DNA from: PALSA-1355 sp031400775
GTDB taxonomy: Bacteria; Planctomycetota; Planctomycetia; Pirellulales; PALSA-1355
Assembly: GCA_031400775.1 (NCBI GenBank)
Contig: JANNQN010000177.1
Coordinates: 1-35,393 of the forward strand
Length of the DNA: 35,393 nucleotides
Direction of reading: 5' to 3'
Position numbers and translations under genes: made by a program. Below are positions 16,493 through 27,426 of this stretch, piece after piece. Numbering within the stretch: position 1 is the first letter of the stretch; each line of letters begins with the position of its first letter. The notes under the pieces were generated by a model. It saw only the letters and a list, made by a program, of their open reading frames with translations. It ran no database searches and was not told the DNA's origin.

Positions 16493-19000
16493 GTGAAATT
16501 CTTGCGAAACCTACCGCGTCTGGCGACCCGCCTGGTCGTCGGCGCTCTGGCACTTTGGTTGCTCTCGGATACGGCCGTTCTGGCCGGCGAGGCCGATCTG
16601 GCAATTCCCGACCTGCACGAAGGCACCTTCACGATCGCCGGTCAGACGATCACCGCCTGGAACCTGCTGTGGTACGGAGCCTGGGTCATCATGGGCACGC
16701 TGGGCATCAGCTTGTTTCTGTTCTATCAGATCAAGAGTCTGCCGGCTCACGAGTCGATGCTGAACATTTCGGAAATCATCTTTCAAACCTGCAAGACCTA
16801 CCTCATCCAGCAGGGCAAGTTCCTGTTGATGCTATTCGCCATCATCGCCAGCGCCATGCTTTACTACTTCATGGTGCTCCAGGAGGAATCGCTCGAGACG
16901 GCTCTCTTGGTCTTGTTTTTTTCCGTGGTCGGAATGGTCGGTTCCTACGCGGTGGCCTGGTATGGCATCCGCATCAACACCTATGCCAACTCCCGCACGG
17001 CGTTCGCCTCGTTGCGGGGCCGGCCGTGGGACGTGGTGAACATTCCGCTGCGGGCCGGCATGTCGGTCGGCTTGTTCTTGATCTCGCTCGAGCTGGTCAT
17101 GATGGTGATCATTCTCTTGTACGTGGATCGCGAGATTGTCGGCTACTGTTTCCTCGGCTTTGCCATCGGCGAGTCGCTGGGCGCTTCGGCCCTGCGGATC
17201 GCGGGCGGTATCTTCACGAAGATCGCCGATATCGGCGCCGACCTGATGAAGATCGTGTTCAACGTTAAGGAAGACGACCCGCGCAATCCGGGCGTGATCG
17301 CCGACTGCACGGGCGACAACGCGGGCGACTCGGTCGGCCCCACGGCCGACGCCTTCGAGACCTACGGCGTGACCGGCGTGGCGTTGATTTCGTTCATTAC
17401 GCTGGCCATCACGCAGGATCAGTCCGACTTGCAGGCCAAGCTGATCGTGTGGATTTTCGCCATGCGGTTCTTGATGGACTTCATGTCGGGCGTGTCGTAT
17501 TTCCTCAACCAGGCGATTTCCGAGAAGCAATACGGCCACCTGAAGGAATTCGACTTCGAGCAGCCGCTAACCCGGCTGATCTGGATCGCCTCGGTGTTGT
17601 GCATCTCGACCTCGTTTTTCATGAGTTGGCTGCTGTTGGCCGATCTAACCGTGGCGGGCACCGAATGGCCTCAGTTGTGGTGGCAATTGGCCACGATCAT
17701 CAGTTGCGGAACTCTGGCGGCGGTGTTGATTCCCGAGTTCACCAAGATTTTCACCAGCTCGCACTCGAAGCACGTGCATGAAATCGTCACGGCTTCGCGT
17801 GAGGGCGGCACGTCGCTGACGATTCTTTCTGGCCTGGTGGCCGGCTACTTCAGCGCCTTCTGGATGGGCTTGCTCATCGCCGGCCTGATGGGCAGTGCGT
17901 TCTTTGTCAGCACATTGGGGTTGGACACGCTGATGCAGGTTGCGCTCTTCCCGGGGCAACCGCTCGTGGGGGTCGGCTCGATTTTTGCCTTCGGCCTCGT
18001 GGCTTTCGGCTTCTTGTGCATGGGCCCCGTGACGATCGCGGTGGATAGTTATGGTCCCGTGACCGACAACGCCCAGAGCATCTTCGAGCTCTCGCAGATT
18101 GAAGCCGTCCCCAACATCCGCGAGAAGATCAAGTCGCAATTCGGATTCGATCCCGACTTCGAAGGCGGAAAGCATTACCTCGAGGCCAACGACTCGGCGG
18201 GAAATACCTTTAAGGCCACGGCAAAACCGGTGCTCATCGGCACGGCCGTCGTGGGCGCCACGACGATGATCTTCTCGATCATTTTGCTGTTGGGAAGGGC
18301 CGGCCTGCTGCACATCAGTCTCACCGACGCTCCGGTGTTGTTGGGCTTCATCTGCGGCGGCAGCGTAATCTTCTGGTTCTCGGGCGCCTCGATGCAGGCG
18401 GTCACCACCGGAGCCTATCGGGCCGTCGAATTCATCAAGAAGAACCTCGACCTCACCAAGACCGTGGCCGACATCGAGGACTCGAAAACGGTGGTCCGCA
18501 TTTGCACGCAATATGCCCAGAAAGGCATGTGGAACATCTTCATCGCGCTGATGGCCATTACCCTGGCTTTCGCGTTCTTCGATCCCAATTTCTTCGTGGC
18601 CTACTTGATTTCGATCGCCGTGTTCGGTTTGTTCCAGGCCATCTCGATGGCCAACTCCGGCGGATCGTGGGATAACGCCAAGAAGTACGTCGAAGTCGAT
18701 CTGCGCGAAAAAGGCACCGAACTGCACGCGGCCACCGTCGTGGGCGACACCGTGGGCGATCCGTTCAAAGACACCACCTCGGTAGCGCTCAACCCGATTA
18801 TCAAGTTTTCGACCTTGTTCGGGCTGCTCGCTGTAGAAATCGCCGTGGAAATGAAGGCGGCCGCCGAGCGCGACGGAACCTTCGACTACACGGCGCCGGT
18901 AGGCGTCGTGATGCTGGGCATCGCTCTGATTTTCGTCTGGCGTTCGTTCTACTCGATGCGAATTCCGGTCGAAGCGCCCGCCAAGCCGGCCCGGCACTAG
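16493..19000 (+). CDS. hppA: Membrane-bound proton- or sodium-translocating pyrophosphatase (divergent)
   Basis: An 835-residue multi-pass membrane protein that couples pyrophosphate hydrolysis to ion pumping. The start is GTG with GGAG at good spacing; a signal-peptide-like segment covers residues 1-31. Active-site motifs are recognisable but altered: DIGADLM then EDDPRNPGVIAD, a GDNAGDSVGPTADAFETY block where most members have a GDNVGDCAG-type block, VDSYGPVTDNA, and near the end GGSWDNAKKY and VVGDTVGDPFKDT. The lysine at 574 (GNTFKATAK) sits where potassium-independent proton pumps carry Lys and potassium-dependent ones Ala, but the second diagnostic position is Ala and unusual. The protein is longer than the typical 660-770 residues. 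A terminator follows. The ion pumped is uncertain. Confidence 0.88.
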   Translation: MKFLRNLPRLATRLVVGALALWLLSDTAVLAGEADLAIPDLHEGTFTIAGQTITAWNLLWYGAWVIMGTLGISLFLFYQIKSLPAHESMLNISEIIFQTCKTYLIQQGKFLLMLFAIIASAMLYYFMVLQEESLETALLVLFFSVVGMVGSYAVAWYGIRINTYANSRTAFASLRGRPWDVVNIPLRAGMSVGLFLISLELVMMVIILLYVDREIVGYCFLGFAIGESLGASALRIAGGIFTKIADIGADLMKIVFNVKEDDPRNPGVIADCTGDNAGDSVGPTADAFETYGVTGVALISFITLAITQDQSDLQAKLIVWIFAMRFLMDFMSGVSYFLNQAISEKQYGHLKEFDFEQPLTRLIWIASVLCISTSFFMSWLLLADLTVAGTEWPQLWWQLATIISCGTLAAVLIPEFTKIFTSSHSKHVHEIVTASREGGTSLTILSGLVAGYFSAFWMGLLIAGLMGSAFFVSTLGLDTLMQVALFPGQPLVGVGSIFAFGLVAFGFLCMGPVTIAVDSYGPVTDNAQSIFELSQIEAVPNIREKIKSQFGFDPDFEGGKHYLEANDSAGNTFKATAKPVLIGTAVVGATTMIFSIILLLGRAGLLHISLTDAPVLLGFICGGSVIFWFSGASMQAVTTGAYRAVEFIKKNLDLTKTVADIEDSKTVVRICTQYAQKGMWNIFIALMAITLAFAFFDPNFFVAYLISIAVFGLFQAISMANSGGSWDNAKKYVEVDLREKGTELHAATVVGDTVGDPFKDTTSVALNPIIKFSTLFGLLAVEIAVEMKAAAERDGTFDYTAPVGVVMLGIALIFVWRSFYSMRIPVEAPAKPARH

Positions 19001-19024
19001 TTCGGCGAATCGATGAAACTTCTC

Positions 19025-19061
19025 AAATAGCAGGCGCACGCGAGTGTACCTGCTATTTTTT
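19025..19061 (+). terminator. Rho-independent terminator after the pyrophosphatase gene
   Basis: AAATAGCAGG (19025-19034) pairs perfectly with CCTGCTATTT (19049-19058), and a run of six T occupies 19056-19061. It lies 24 bases past the stop codon and separates this gene from the CstA-family gene. Confidence 0.85.
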
Positions 19062-19185
19062 ATTGGCCGGTGCGATTCTCGGCAGGGGCGGACCGCGAAA
19101 GTCTGCTCTGCCCGCTGGCGAGCCTTTGGCTTATATTTGGGACTGTTAATTCGCAGACCACAGCCCGCGCCGAGGCTCGTTTCCG

Positions 19186-21330
<2,145 letters not shown>

Positions 21331-21370
21331 GCCGACCCCATAGCGCGCGGCGACACGCGCGAACAAGTCC

Positions 21371-23557
21371 ATGGACGATCTCAGCCAACTGTTCCGACTC
21401 GCCGCCGAGCAACAACAGGCCGGCAACTGGCAACAGGCCGAAGCGACGCTGCGCAGGATCCTTGCTCAAGCACCGCACGAATCAGCGACGCGGCATCGCC
21501 TGGCCTGGATGCTGCACGAGCGTGGACAGCTCGACGCGGCAATCGACGAATTGAAGCTGGCCATCCAGTTCCATCCCACGAGCGGGGTGCTGCACAGCCA
21601 CTTGGGCAGTATATTGCGGCAGGCTGGGCGGCCCGGGGAAGCTTTGGCGTGTTTTCGCACGGCCATCGAGCTCGAGCCCGACAATTCGATCGCGCACTTC
21701 AATCTGGGAAACGCCTATCAGCAACTGGGGCAGTTCAGCGACGCCGTCGAGAGCTACCGGGCCGCGCTCGTAGGAGCGCCGGCCGATCCCGATATCCATC
21801 TGAACCTGGGGCTGGCTCAGAAAGAGCTCGCGCAACTGGACGACGCGCGGCGATCCCTCGAGCAGGCCCTGCAAATCAAGCCCGACTTCGCCGATGCTTG
21901 GGTCAACCTGGGGGTCGTCTCCAAGGCCCAGGGAGACTTGGAACATGCCGAGGCCTGTTATCGCCGGGCATTGGCGATCAATGATCGCAGCGCGCTGGCG
22001 TGCAACAATCTCGGTTCGCTGCTGCAAGCTCGGTACCGCGTCAGCGAGGCGATCGAGTGGTTCGAGAAGGCCTTGAGCATTCAACCCAAATATGCCACCG
22101 CCTACAGCAACTTGGGCGATGCCCGTCAGGCGCAGGGCAATACGGCCGAGGCGCTGGCCTGTTTCTCCGCCGCCCTTGCGATCGAGAACAGCGACTCACT
22201 GAGGATCAAATCCTGTTTGACTCTGCCGGTCATCCTCGGCACGACGAGCCAGATCGACGCCAGCCGAGCGCGCCTGTACGACGAACTGGCCCACCTCGAC
22301 GGCGAGCCGCTTCGAGTCAAGGACCCGGTCACGAGCGTGGGCGTTCCGGCGTTTTACCTGGCCTATCAGGGGCACAACGAGCGGGACACGCAAACCAGAA
22401 TTGGCCAGTTGCTGCACCGCGCGGCGCCAGTGCTCGCATACACCGCGCCGCATTGCGCCGGTTCGGCCGCGCGCAAGTCCGGCGAGCGGATCAAGATCGG
22501 ATTCCTCTCGCAGAACTTTTACGCGCACACGATCGGTAAGTTGAATCTGGGGCTAATTCAGTCGCTCGATCGTCAGCAGTTCGATGTGGTCGTGTTTCGT
22601 TTTCCCAGGAGCGAAGACCCCATGTCGCTGGCCATCGCGGCCGGCGCTGACCGAACGATCACGCTGCCTCCACAACTTTCAGTGGCCCGAGAGCAAATCG
22701 CCGAGGAGCGTCTCGACGTGCTTTTTTACACGGACGTGGGAATGGACTCGCTTCCCTGTTACCTGGCACATGCAAGGCTGGCGCCCGTGCAGTGCGTCAC
22801 GTGGGGGCATCCGCTCACGACCGGCCTGCCGACAATCGACTATTTCATTTCGTCGCAATATCTTGAGCCCGCCGGCGGCGAGGCTCACTATACCGAGAAG
22901 CTCGTGAAGCTCGCGCATCTGGCCAACTATTATTATCGGCCCGAGCCTTCGGCCAGCCGCAAATCGCGAGGTGATTTTGGCCTCGCCGAGGCCGACCATC
23001 TCTACGTCTGCCCGCAAAGCCTGTTCAAGTTGCATCCCGACGACGATGACGTGTTCCGCCAGATCGTGGAACTTGACCCTCTGGCCCGGATCGTGTTGAT
23101 CGAGGGACAGCAGCCGACCTGGGCCGGACTGTTGCGCGAACGGCTATCGCAGACCATGGGCAAAGCAAGCGAGCGGGTCTATTTCGTTCCACGGCAACCG
23201 CAGCCCGAGTTTCAGCGACTGCTGGAATTGGCCGACGTGGTGCTCGATCCCTTGCATTTCGGCGGCGGCAATACGAGCTACGAAGCGTTCTCCGTGGGCA
23301 CGCCGATCGTCACGCTCCCGGGCGGTTTCCTGCGCAGCCGGATCACGTATGCCTTATACCAGTGGATGGGTATCGTCGATTGCATTGCCGCCGATGCGGA
23401 CGACTACGTGGCACGAGCCGTTCGCCTGGGAACCGATCCGCGCTGGCGCGACAAAGTGCGGGCGAGAATCCTGGCCGAACATCACAAGCTCTACGCGAAC
23501 GCGGCCGGAGTCCGCGAGCTGGAGGCATTCCTGTCGCAGGTCGTGACGGGCAAGTGA
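21371..23557 (+). CDS. TPR-repeat protein O-GlcNAc transferase-like (GT41) protein
   Basis: A 728-residue protein. The N-terminal 280 or so residues are consecutive tetratricopeptide repeats (for example HFNLGNAYQQLGQFSDAVES and WVNLGVVSKAQGDLEHAEA), which form a superhelix for protein binding. Residues about 370-720 are a two-lobed glycosyltransferase of the SPINDLY/OGT type: RIKIGFLSQNFYAHTIGKL starts the first lobe, and HFGGGNTSYEAFSVGTPIV followed by TLPGGFLRSR is the nucleotide-sugar-binding segment. By family it would transfer a sugar (GlcNAc or fucose in known members) to Ser/Thr of proteins; the donor and targets cannot be read from sequence. No export signal is visible. It ends just before a large palindromic repeat. 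Confidence 0.9.
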   Translation: MDDLSQLFRLAAEQQQAGNWQQAEATLRRILAQAPHESATRHRLAWMLHERGQLDAAIDELKLAIQFHPTSGVLHSHLGSILRQAGRPGEALACFRTAIELEPDNSIAHFNLGNAYQQLGQFSDAVESYRAALVGAPADPDIHLNLGLAQKELAQLDDARRSLEQALQIKPDFADAWVNLGVVSKAQGDLEHAEACYRRALAINDRSALACNNLGSLLQARYRVSEAIEWFEKALSIQPKYATAYSNLGDARQAQGNTAEALACFSAALAIENSDSLRIKSCLTLPVILGTTSQIDASRARLYDELAHLDGEPLRVKDPVTSVGVPAFYLAYQGHNERDTQTRIGQLLHRAAPVLAYTAPHCAGSAARKSGERIKIGFLSQNFYAHTIGKLNLGLIQSLDRQQFDVVVFRFPRSEDPMSLAIAAGADRTITLPPQLSVAREQIAEERLDVLFYTDVGMDSLPCYLAHARLAPVQCVTWGHPLTTGLPTIDYFISSQYLEPAGGEAHYTEKLVKLAHLANYYYRPEPSASRKSRGDFGLAEADHLYVCPQSLFKLHPDDDDVFRQIVELDPLARIVLIEGQQPTWAGLLRERLSQTMGKASERVYFVPRQPQPEFQRLLELADVVLDPLHFGGGNTSYEAFSVGTPIVTLPGGFLRSRITYALYQWMGIVDCIAADADDYVARAVRLGTDPRWRDKVRARILAEHHKLYANAAGVRELEAFLSQVVTGK

Positions 23558-23574
23558 GCAGTGGACTGTTCCGG

Positions 23575-23700
23575 TGGCGCTGGCATCTTGCCGGTGCGAC
23601 ACTAACCCGACGCGCGAGCGAGGGCGCGTACGAAGGAACCCTCGCTCGCGCGTCGGGTTAGTGTGCCGGTGACCTTTTCACTGGCAAGATGCCAGTGCCA
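23575..23700. repeat. Nested palindromic extragenic repeat (REP-like), two parts
   Basis: The inner arms at 23599-23624 and 23639-23664 are a perfect 26-bp inverted repeat (ACACTAACCCGACGCG at the left end) around a 14-base loop. The outer arms at 23575-23596 and 23679-23700 are 22 bp with two mismatches (TGGCATCTTGCC core). The element fills the gap between two convergent genes and may end transcription on both sides. From memory, the inner arm (reading LTRRASEG when translated) and the outer arm both resemble elements scattered through planctomycete genomes and mis-annotated as small ORFs. Confidence 0.85.
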
Positions 23701-23716
23701 CGCGAGCGGACGACAA

Positions 23717-25072
23717 TTACTTACCGGCGGGCGCGGCGAGCTTGTGTTCTCGCAATTCGAAACTGCGCACCGAAAAACCATTCTCGGTCGCGGCGGTCAC
23801 GGTGTGCCGGGCCGGAAGGTCCCAGTTGCCGACCCGCGCCCAGCGTGCCTGGACCGTTTCGCTACGCTCCAGCTTGCCCGTAGCGGCGTCCCAATACTGC
23901 ACCGTGTACGAGTGCGGCAGGCTTGCGCCTTCGGCGTTCTTATCGTTGTCGAGCACCGTGATCGTCATATTCTTGCCATCGAGAACCCGATTCACCGCAG
24001 TGATCTGCTTGTCTTTGACGCGATAGCTCGTGGCGAAGTGCCCGCCCTCGAACGCCAATAGCCGACCCAACGGATGATCGGCCTGGTCGTCGGCAAAGCG
24101 CACGATCGGTTTCTCGCGCTCGGAGCCAGCATGCTGACTGGCCGCGCGATGCATCGTGATCGATTCGAGTTGCTCTCGCACCCAGCCTTGCACGGCGTCG
24201 TCATCCGCCAGTTCGAGCGTGACGCCGCCATCAGGCACTACCTTGACCGTGCCGTCGAAAGGCCGCTCCTCGATGTCGCCCGAGATCTTGGCCGTGAAGC
24301 CGGGAAAGTCCTTCCACACGGCGCGTGTGGCCAGAGCTTCTTCGAACATCTGCACGGCCTCGGGATCGGCCCCGCTGGCGGCTAGCGGCCACGGAAACGT
24401 CAACGTGGCGAACTCGCGGATTTCCTTGTAGCTCTTGTCCCGATGTTCGCCGCTGGTGGGATCGGTATGGCGAACGTACACGGTGTACACACCCGAGGCC
24501 GGCGGGGTGAAGCTCGCCCGGCCGTCGGCATCGCCTTTGATTTCCTCGTTGGAAAGGTTGACGTCCACGGTGGTGAACAGCGTGTTGGGCATCGGCTTGC
24601 CGCCGAGCAGTGCCGTCATCACGACGCGGTCCGGCTCGAACGTGGCGACGATCTCGACGTTTGTTCCCTTAGCAGCCAGTCGATTGATCTCGTCCGATTT
24701 GCCCGCCACGGCCTTGGAATAATGCCTGAGCAGAAACGCCGGCCCTGGCGAACCGCCCAGCACGCCGTAATCCAGTTGCCCCACGACCATCAGCGAGCCC
24801 TCGACCGGCAGGCGCCCTCGCAGGCGATCCGACAGGGCTCGCATCTCCAGCGGACGAAATTCGCCGGGGACAGTTTGCAACCAGTACTTTCCGCCCGCGA
24901 CTTTGGCGATATAGCGGGGATCGCCGGCATGTGCGTATTCGCTGAAGTAGACCTCCGCCACGCGCCCCCCTTCGGCCGCCGGACAAATTCGGGCGAAGAG
25001 AAAATGGGCCTCGGCTGAATGGGACGCACCGACGAGCGCCAAAGTCGCAACAAGAACGGCACACGATCGCAT
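23717..25072 (-). CDS. Exported protein with C-terminal DUF3386-like domain
   Basis: A 451-residue protein with a clear signal peptide (residues 1-22, ending AEA) and a ribosome binding site (GAGG, 6 bases before ATG). The mature N-terminus begins HFLFARI, and residues about 25-220 resemble periplasmic DUF4198-like, carboxypeptidase-regulatory-like folds (TVDVNLSNEE then DADGRASFTPPASGVYTVYV). From about residue 240, MFEEALATRAVWKDFPGFTA, VREQLESITMHR, YRVKDKQITAVNR and VGNWDLPARH match my memory of DUF3386, a family of unknown function. DUF4198-type domains are sometimes tied to metal uptake, but that is only a hint. It follows the four-gene operon by 96 bases on the same strand and may be its last member. 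Confidence 0.75.
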   Translation of the reverse strand: MRSCAVLVATLALVGASHSAEAHFLFARICPAAEGGRVAEVYFSEYAHAGDPRYIAKVAGGKYWLQTVPGEFRPLEMRALSDRLRGRLPVEGSLMVVGQLDYGVLGGSPGPAFLLRHYSKAVAGKSDEINRLAAKGTNVEIVATFEPDRVVMTALLGGKPMPNTLFTTVDVNLSNEEIKGDADGRASFTPPASGVYTVYVRHTDPTSGEHRDKSYKEIREFATLTFPWPLAASGADPEAVQMFEEALATRAVWKDFPGFTAKISGDIEERPFDGTVKVVPDGGVTLELADDDAVQGWVREQLESITMHRAASQHAGSEREKPIVRFADDQADHPLGRLLAFEGGHFATSYRVKDKQITAVNRVLDGKNMTITVLDNDKNAEGASLPHSYTVQYWDAATGKLERSETVQARWARVGNWDLPARHTVTAATENGFSVRSFELREHKLAAPAGK

Positions 25073-25168
25073 GGGTCACCTCGGAGGGCGGATTGATCGG
25101 CAGGAACTCGCAGACAATCAGTCTAGAAGACGCCAACGGCCGCTTCAAGTTCAGGGGGATCGCGCCGC

Positions 25169-26035
25169 CTACGGTTGTTCTGGCGATTGAAAAGCCCGGA
25201 TGACGGCGCTATTGTCCAATTCGCCCAGTCCAGCCTCTTCCGCCCACTCGAGCAATTGCCGGTGAACGCTTGAAAGCGGCAGTCGGGCGCCGGTTTGCGC
25301 ACCGGCGGCCAGAATCAGCCGCACGTCCTTCAAGTGCTGAGAGAGCCGCGCCTGCGGGGCGAAGTCGCCCGAGAGCATCTTCGGGCCTTTGGTGTCCATG
25401 ACCGTCGAGTAGGCGGGGCTCGCCTTCAGTATCGCCAGCGTGGTCGGCAAATCGAGATCGAGCGCGCTTGCCAGCGTAAGGCCCTCGGCGAGTACCGCGC
25501 GATTCAATCCCAGCACGAGATTGACCACCAGCTTCATCCGCGCGCCGCTTCCCCAGGGTCCGATGTGAAATACCTCTTTGCCGAAACACGAAATTATTTC
25601 GCGGGCCGAACCAAAATCACTCGCTTCGCCGCCGACCATGACAATCGCGGCTCCGTCGCGGACCTGCACGCTCGAACCGGCAATCGTGGCATCGAGAAAG
25701 CCGACCCCCTGCCCTGCCAACTTCGCGCCCAGGGCCGCCGACTCCGCCGGATCTCCGGTCGTGGTATCGACGATCAACAGCCCGTCGCGCAAAGCCGGCT
25801 GAAGCTGGGCGATTACCTTGGCGACCGCGTCGGCGTCGGGCAAGCTCAATACGACCACGTCGCACGCCCGCGCCACGTCGACCGCCGCATCGGCCGCGCG
25901 CCCGCCCGCGGCGTTCAATTCATTGCGCCGTTCGACCGACAGGTCGTAACCCAGCACGCCATAGCCTGCCGCCAGCAAACGCCGCGCAAGCGCTGACCCC
26001 AATAGTCCCAAGCCAATCATCCCCATGGTGCGCAA
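25169..26035 (-). CDS. NAD(P)-dependent 3-hydroxyisobutyrate dehydrogenase-family oxidoreductase
   Basis: A 288-residue beta-hydroxyacid dehydrogenase: N-terminal Rossmann domain with GLGLLG at 8-13, the substrate motif region FLDATIAGSSVQ (113-124), and the helical C-terminal domain with catalytic Lys 168 and Asn 172 (KLVVN). The family oxidises beta-hydroxy acids such as 3-hydroxyisobutyrate or tartronate semialdehyde. The start is read as TTG at 26035 because GGAGG (26043-26047) lies 7 bases upstream, inside the end of the MFS gene; the ATG at 26026 would be 16 bases away. Only 2 bases separate it from the MFS stop codon. It likely acts on an intermediate of the compound carried by the transporter. 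Confidence 0.88.
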   Translation of the reverse strand: MRTMGMIGLGLLGSALARRLLAAGYGVLGYDLSVERRNELNAAGGRAADAAVDVARACDVVVLSLPDADAVAKVIAQLQPALRDGLLIVDTTTGDPAESAALGAKLAGQGVGFLDATIAGSSVQVRDGAAIVMVGGEASDFGSAREIISCFGKEVFHIGPWGSGARMKLVVNLVLGLNRAVLAEGLTLASALDLDLPTTLAILKASPAYSTVMDTKGPKMLSGDFAPQARLSQHLKDVRLILAAGAQTGARLPLSSVHRQLLEWAEEAGLGELDNSAVIRAFQSPEQP

Positions 26036-26037
26036 CG

Positions 26038-27423
26038 TCAGTCCTCCAGTTTATTGGCGGTTGTGTCGGGCGCAAAGCAAATCACAATCATGCCCACCAC
26101 GTAGATCAGGCCGGTGAACATTCCCACGCGGGCGTAGTCTCCGCCGAAAAGTTGCATCAACCCGCCGGCGCCCAACACGCCAGCCGCGGCGAGAATTCTG
26201 CCTGAGTTGAACGTCACGCCGGTCCCGGTCGAGCGAACCCGCGTCGGAAATAGCTCTGGCAGGTACAGCGGCAGCCAACCGAAGTAGGTTACGCCCACAA
26301 ATCCTAGCAAGAACGCAAACCATGCGAATTGCGGATCGCGCGGATCGAGGAAATTGTAGATATACGAGCTGGTGGCGAACGACGCGAGGCTGATGCAGAA
26401 GTACGTCAAGCGGCGACCCAACAAGCTGGCGATCCAACCGCCCAATAGACTGCCGAACACCGCGCCGCCGGATCGCGTGACCTGAGTCCAGGCTTTCAAT
26501 CGCGGATCTCCGCCGCGGGCGGGTTTCGGCGCGGCGGCACGATCCGCGCTCGGAGCATCCATCTTCGTGTCGGCGGCGACCCGATCCGCAGCCTGATCCG
26601 CCCAGGGTATCAGCCAATTGGCGTTGGCCGACGTGCCGATGACCGGAATCGCGCCCAGGCAGATGCCGATCGCGGTTCGGCTCAACAGCGGAGGTCGCAA
26701 GATTTCGCGCATGGGCTGCGACTGACTCCGTTTTTCGGCGGTCGAATTGTCGAACAACCAACGAGGTGACTCGGGAAGCACGAGCAGTGCGAACAGGCCC
26801 AACACGGCCGGCGAAGCGCTGACCAAGAGCACCCAGCGCCACGACTCGGGAGTGACCGGCACCAGGCAGCAAATCAACCCCAGCAGCACGAACCCTACGT
26901 TGGCCGCCGCGCCCATCAGCCCGGCCAAGAGCGGTCGGGACATCTCGGGCAGGGCCTCGACGGACAACGACACGGCATTCGGCCACACGCCCCCCACGCC
27001 CAGGCAGGCGACAAATCGCAGAGCGAGCAGCGAGTAGGGATCGGCCGCGAAATAGGAGACGCCTGTCACCAGCGAGTAACACAAGATACTCAGGGCCATG
27101 GCGCGGGTGCGCCCGGCGCGATCGCCGAGCCAGCCGAACACCCATCCGCCGGTCGCGGCGCCCAACAAGAAGGCGCACTGAAACCAGGCGAACCAATCGC
27201 CGACCTGGGCTTCGGCCGAGCCGCTTTGCAATTGCGCGGCGAGCATGTCGAGCATCGCCGGACGCGCCAGCAGGACGAACGACGATATCTCGAGCCCGGC
27301 AAACATCCAGGCCAGAAAGGCCGCCACCAACACCGTCCACCGCTGGGCGGGTGACAGCTCGCCGGGCGCAGTTGCTGTCGGCAAAATAGGGTTGGGCTCG
27401 TCCGTGGCATCGCGATACTGCAT
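26038..27423 (-). CDS. Major facilitator superfamily transporter
   Basis: A 461-residue 12-helix transporter. MFS motif A is visible between helices 2 and 3 (GWLGDRAGRTR, about 97-107), and the VLPESPRWLF segment before the central loop is typical of the sugar/organic-acid porter group. The central cytoplasmic loop is long and polar (about 225-310) and holds two hydrophobic pieces plus an Ala/Asp/Pro-rich spacer. It sits between an aldo/keto reductase gene (3 bases upstream) and a beta-hydroxyacid dehydrogenase gene (2 bases downstream), so it probably imports a sugar, polyol or organic acid handled by them. The substrate cannot be fixed from sequence. Confidence 0.9.
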   Translation of the reverse strand: MQYRDATDEPNPILPTATAPGELSPAQRWTVLVAAFLAWMFAGLEISSFVLLARPAMLDMLAAQLQSGSAEAQVGDWFAWFQCAFLLGAATGGWVFGWLGDRAGRTRAMALSILCYSLVTGVSYFAADPYSLLALRFVACLGVGGVWPNAVSLSVEALPEMSRPLLAGLMGAAANVGFVLLGLICCLVPVTPESWRWVLLVSASPAVLGLFALLVLPESPRWLFDNSTAEKRSQSQPMREILRPPLLSRTAIGICLGAIPVIGTSANANWLIPWADQAADRVAADTKMDAPSADRAAAPKPARGGDPRLKAWTQVTRSGGAVFGSLLGGWIASLLGRRLTYFCISLASFATSSYIYNFLDPRDPQFAWFAFLLGFVGVTYFGWLPLYLPELFPTRVRSTGTGVTFNSGRILAAAGVLGAGGLMQLFGGDYARVGMFTGLIYVVGMIVICFAPDTTANKLED

Positions 27424-27426
27424 GTC

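Noticed and set aside
15620..16604. Several short frames in the gap between the M50 and pyrophosphatase genes
   Set aside because: They are short, Arg-rich and overlapping, without start signals; the region looks regulatory.
17645..19039. A long minus-strand frame opposite the pyrophosphatase gene
   Set aside because: The + strand gene is certain; the antisense product is His/Arg/Glu-rich with no motif.
23362..23661. A small + strand frame containing LTRRASEG
   Set aside because: It overlaps the end of the glycosyltransferase gene and the palindromic repeat; such peptides are translations of the repeat.
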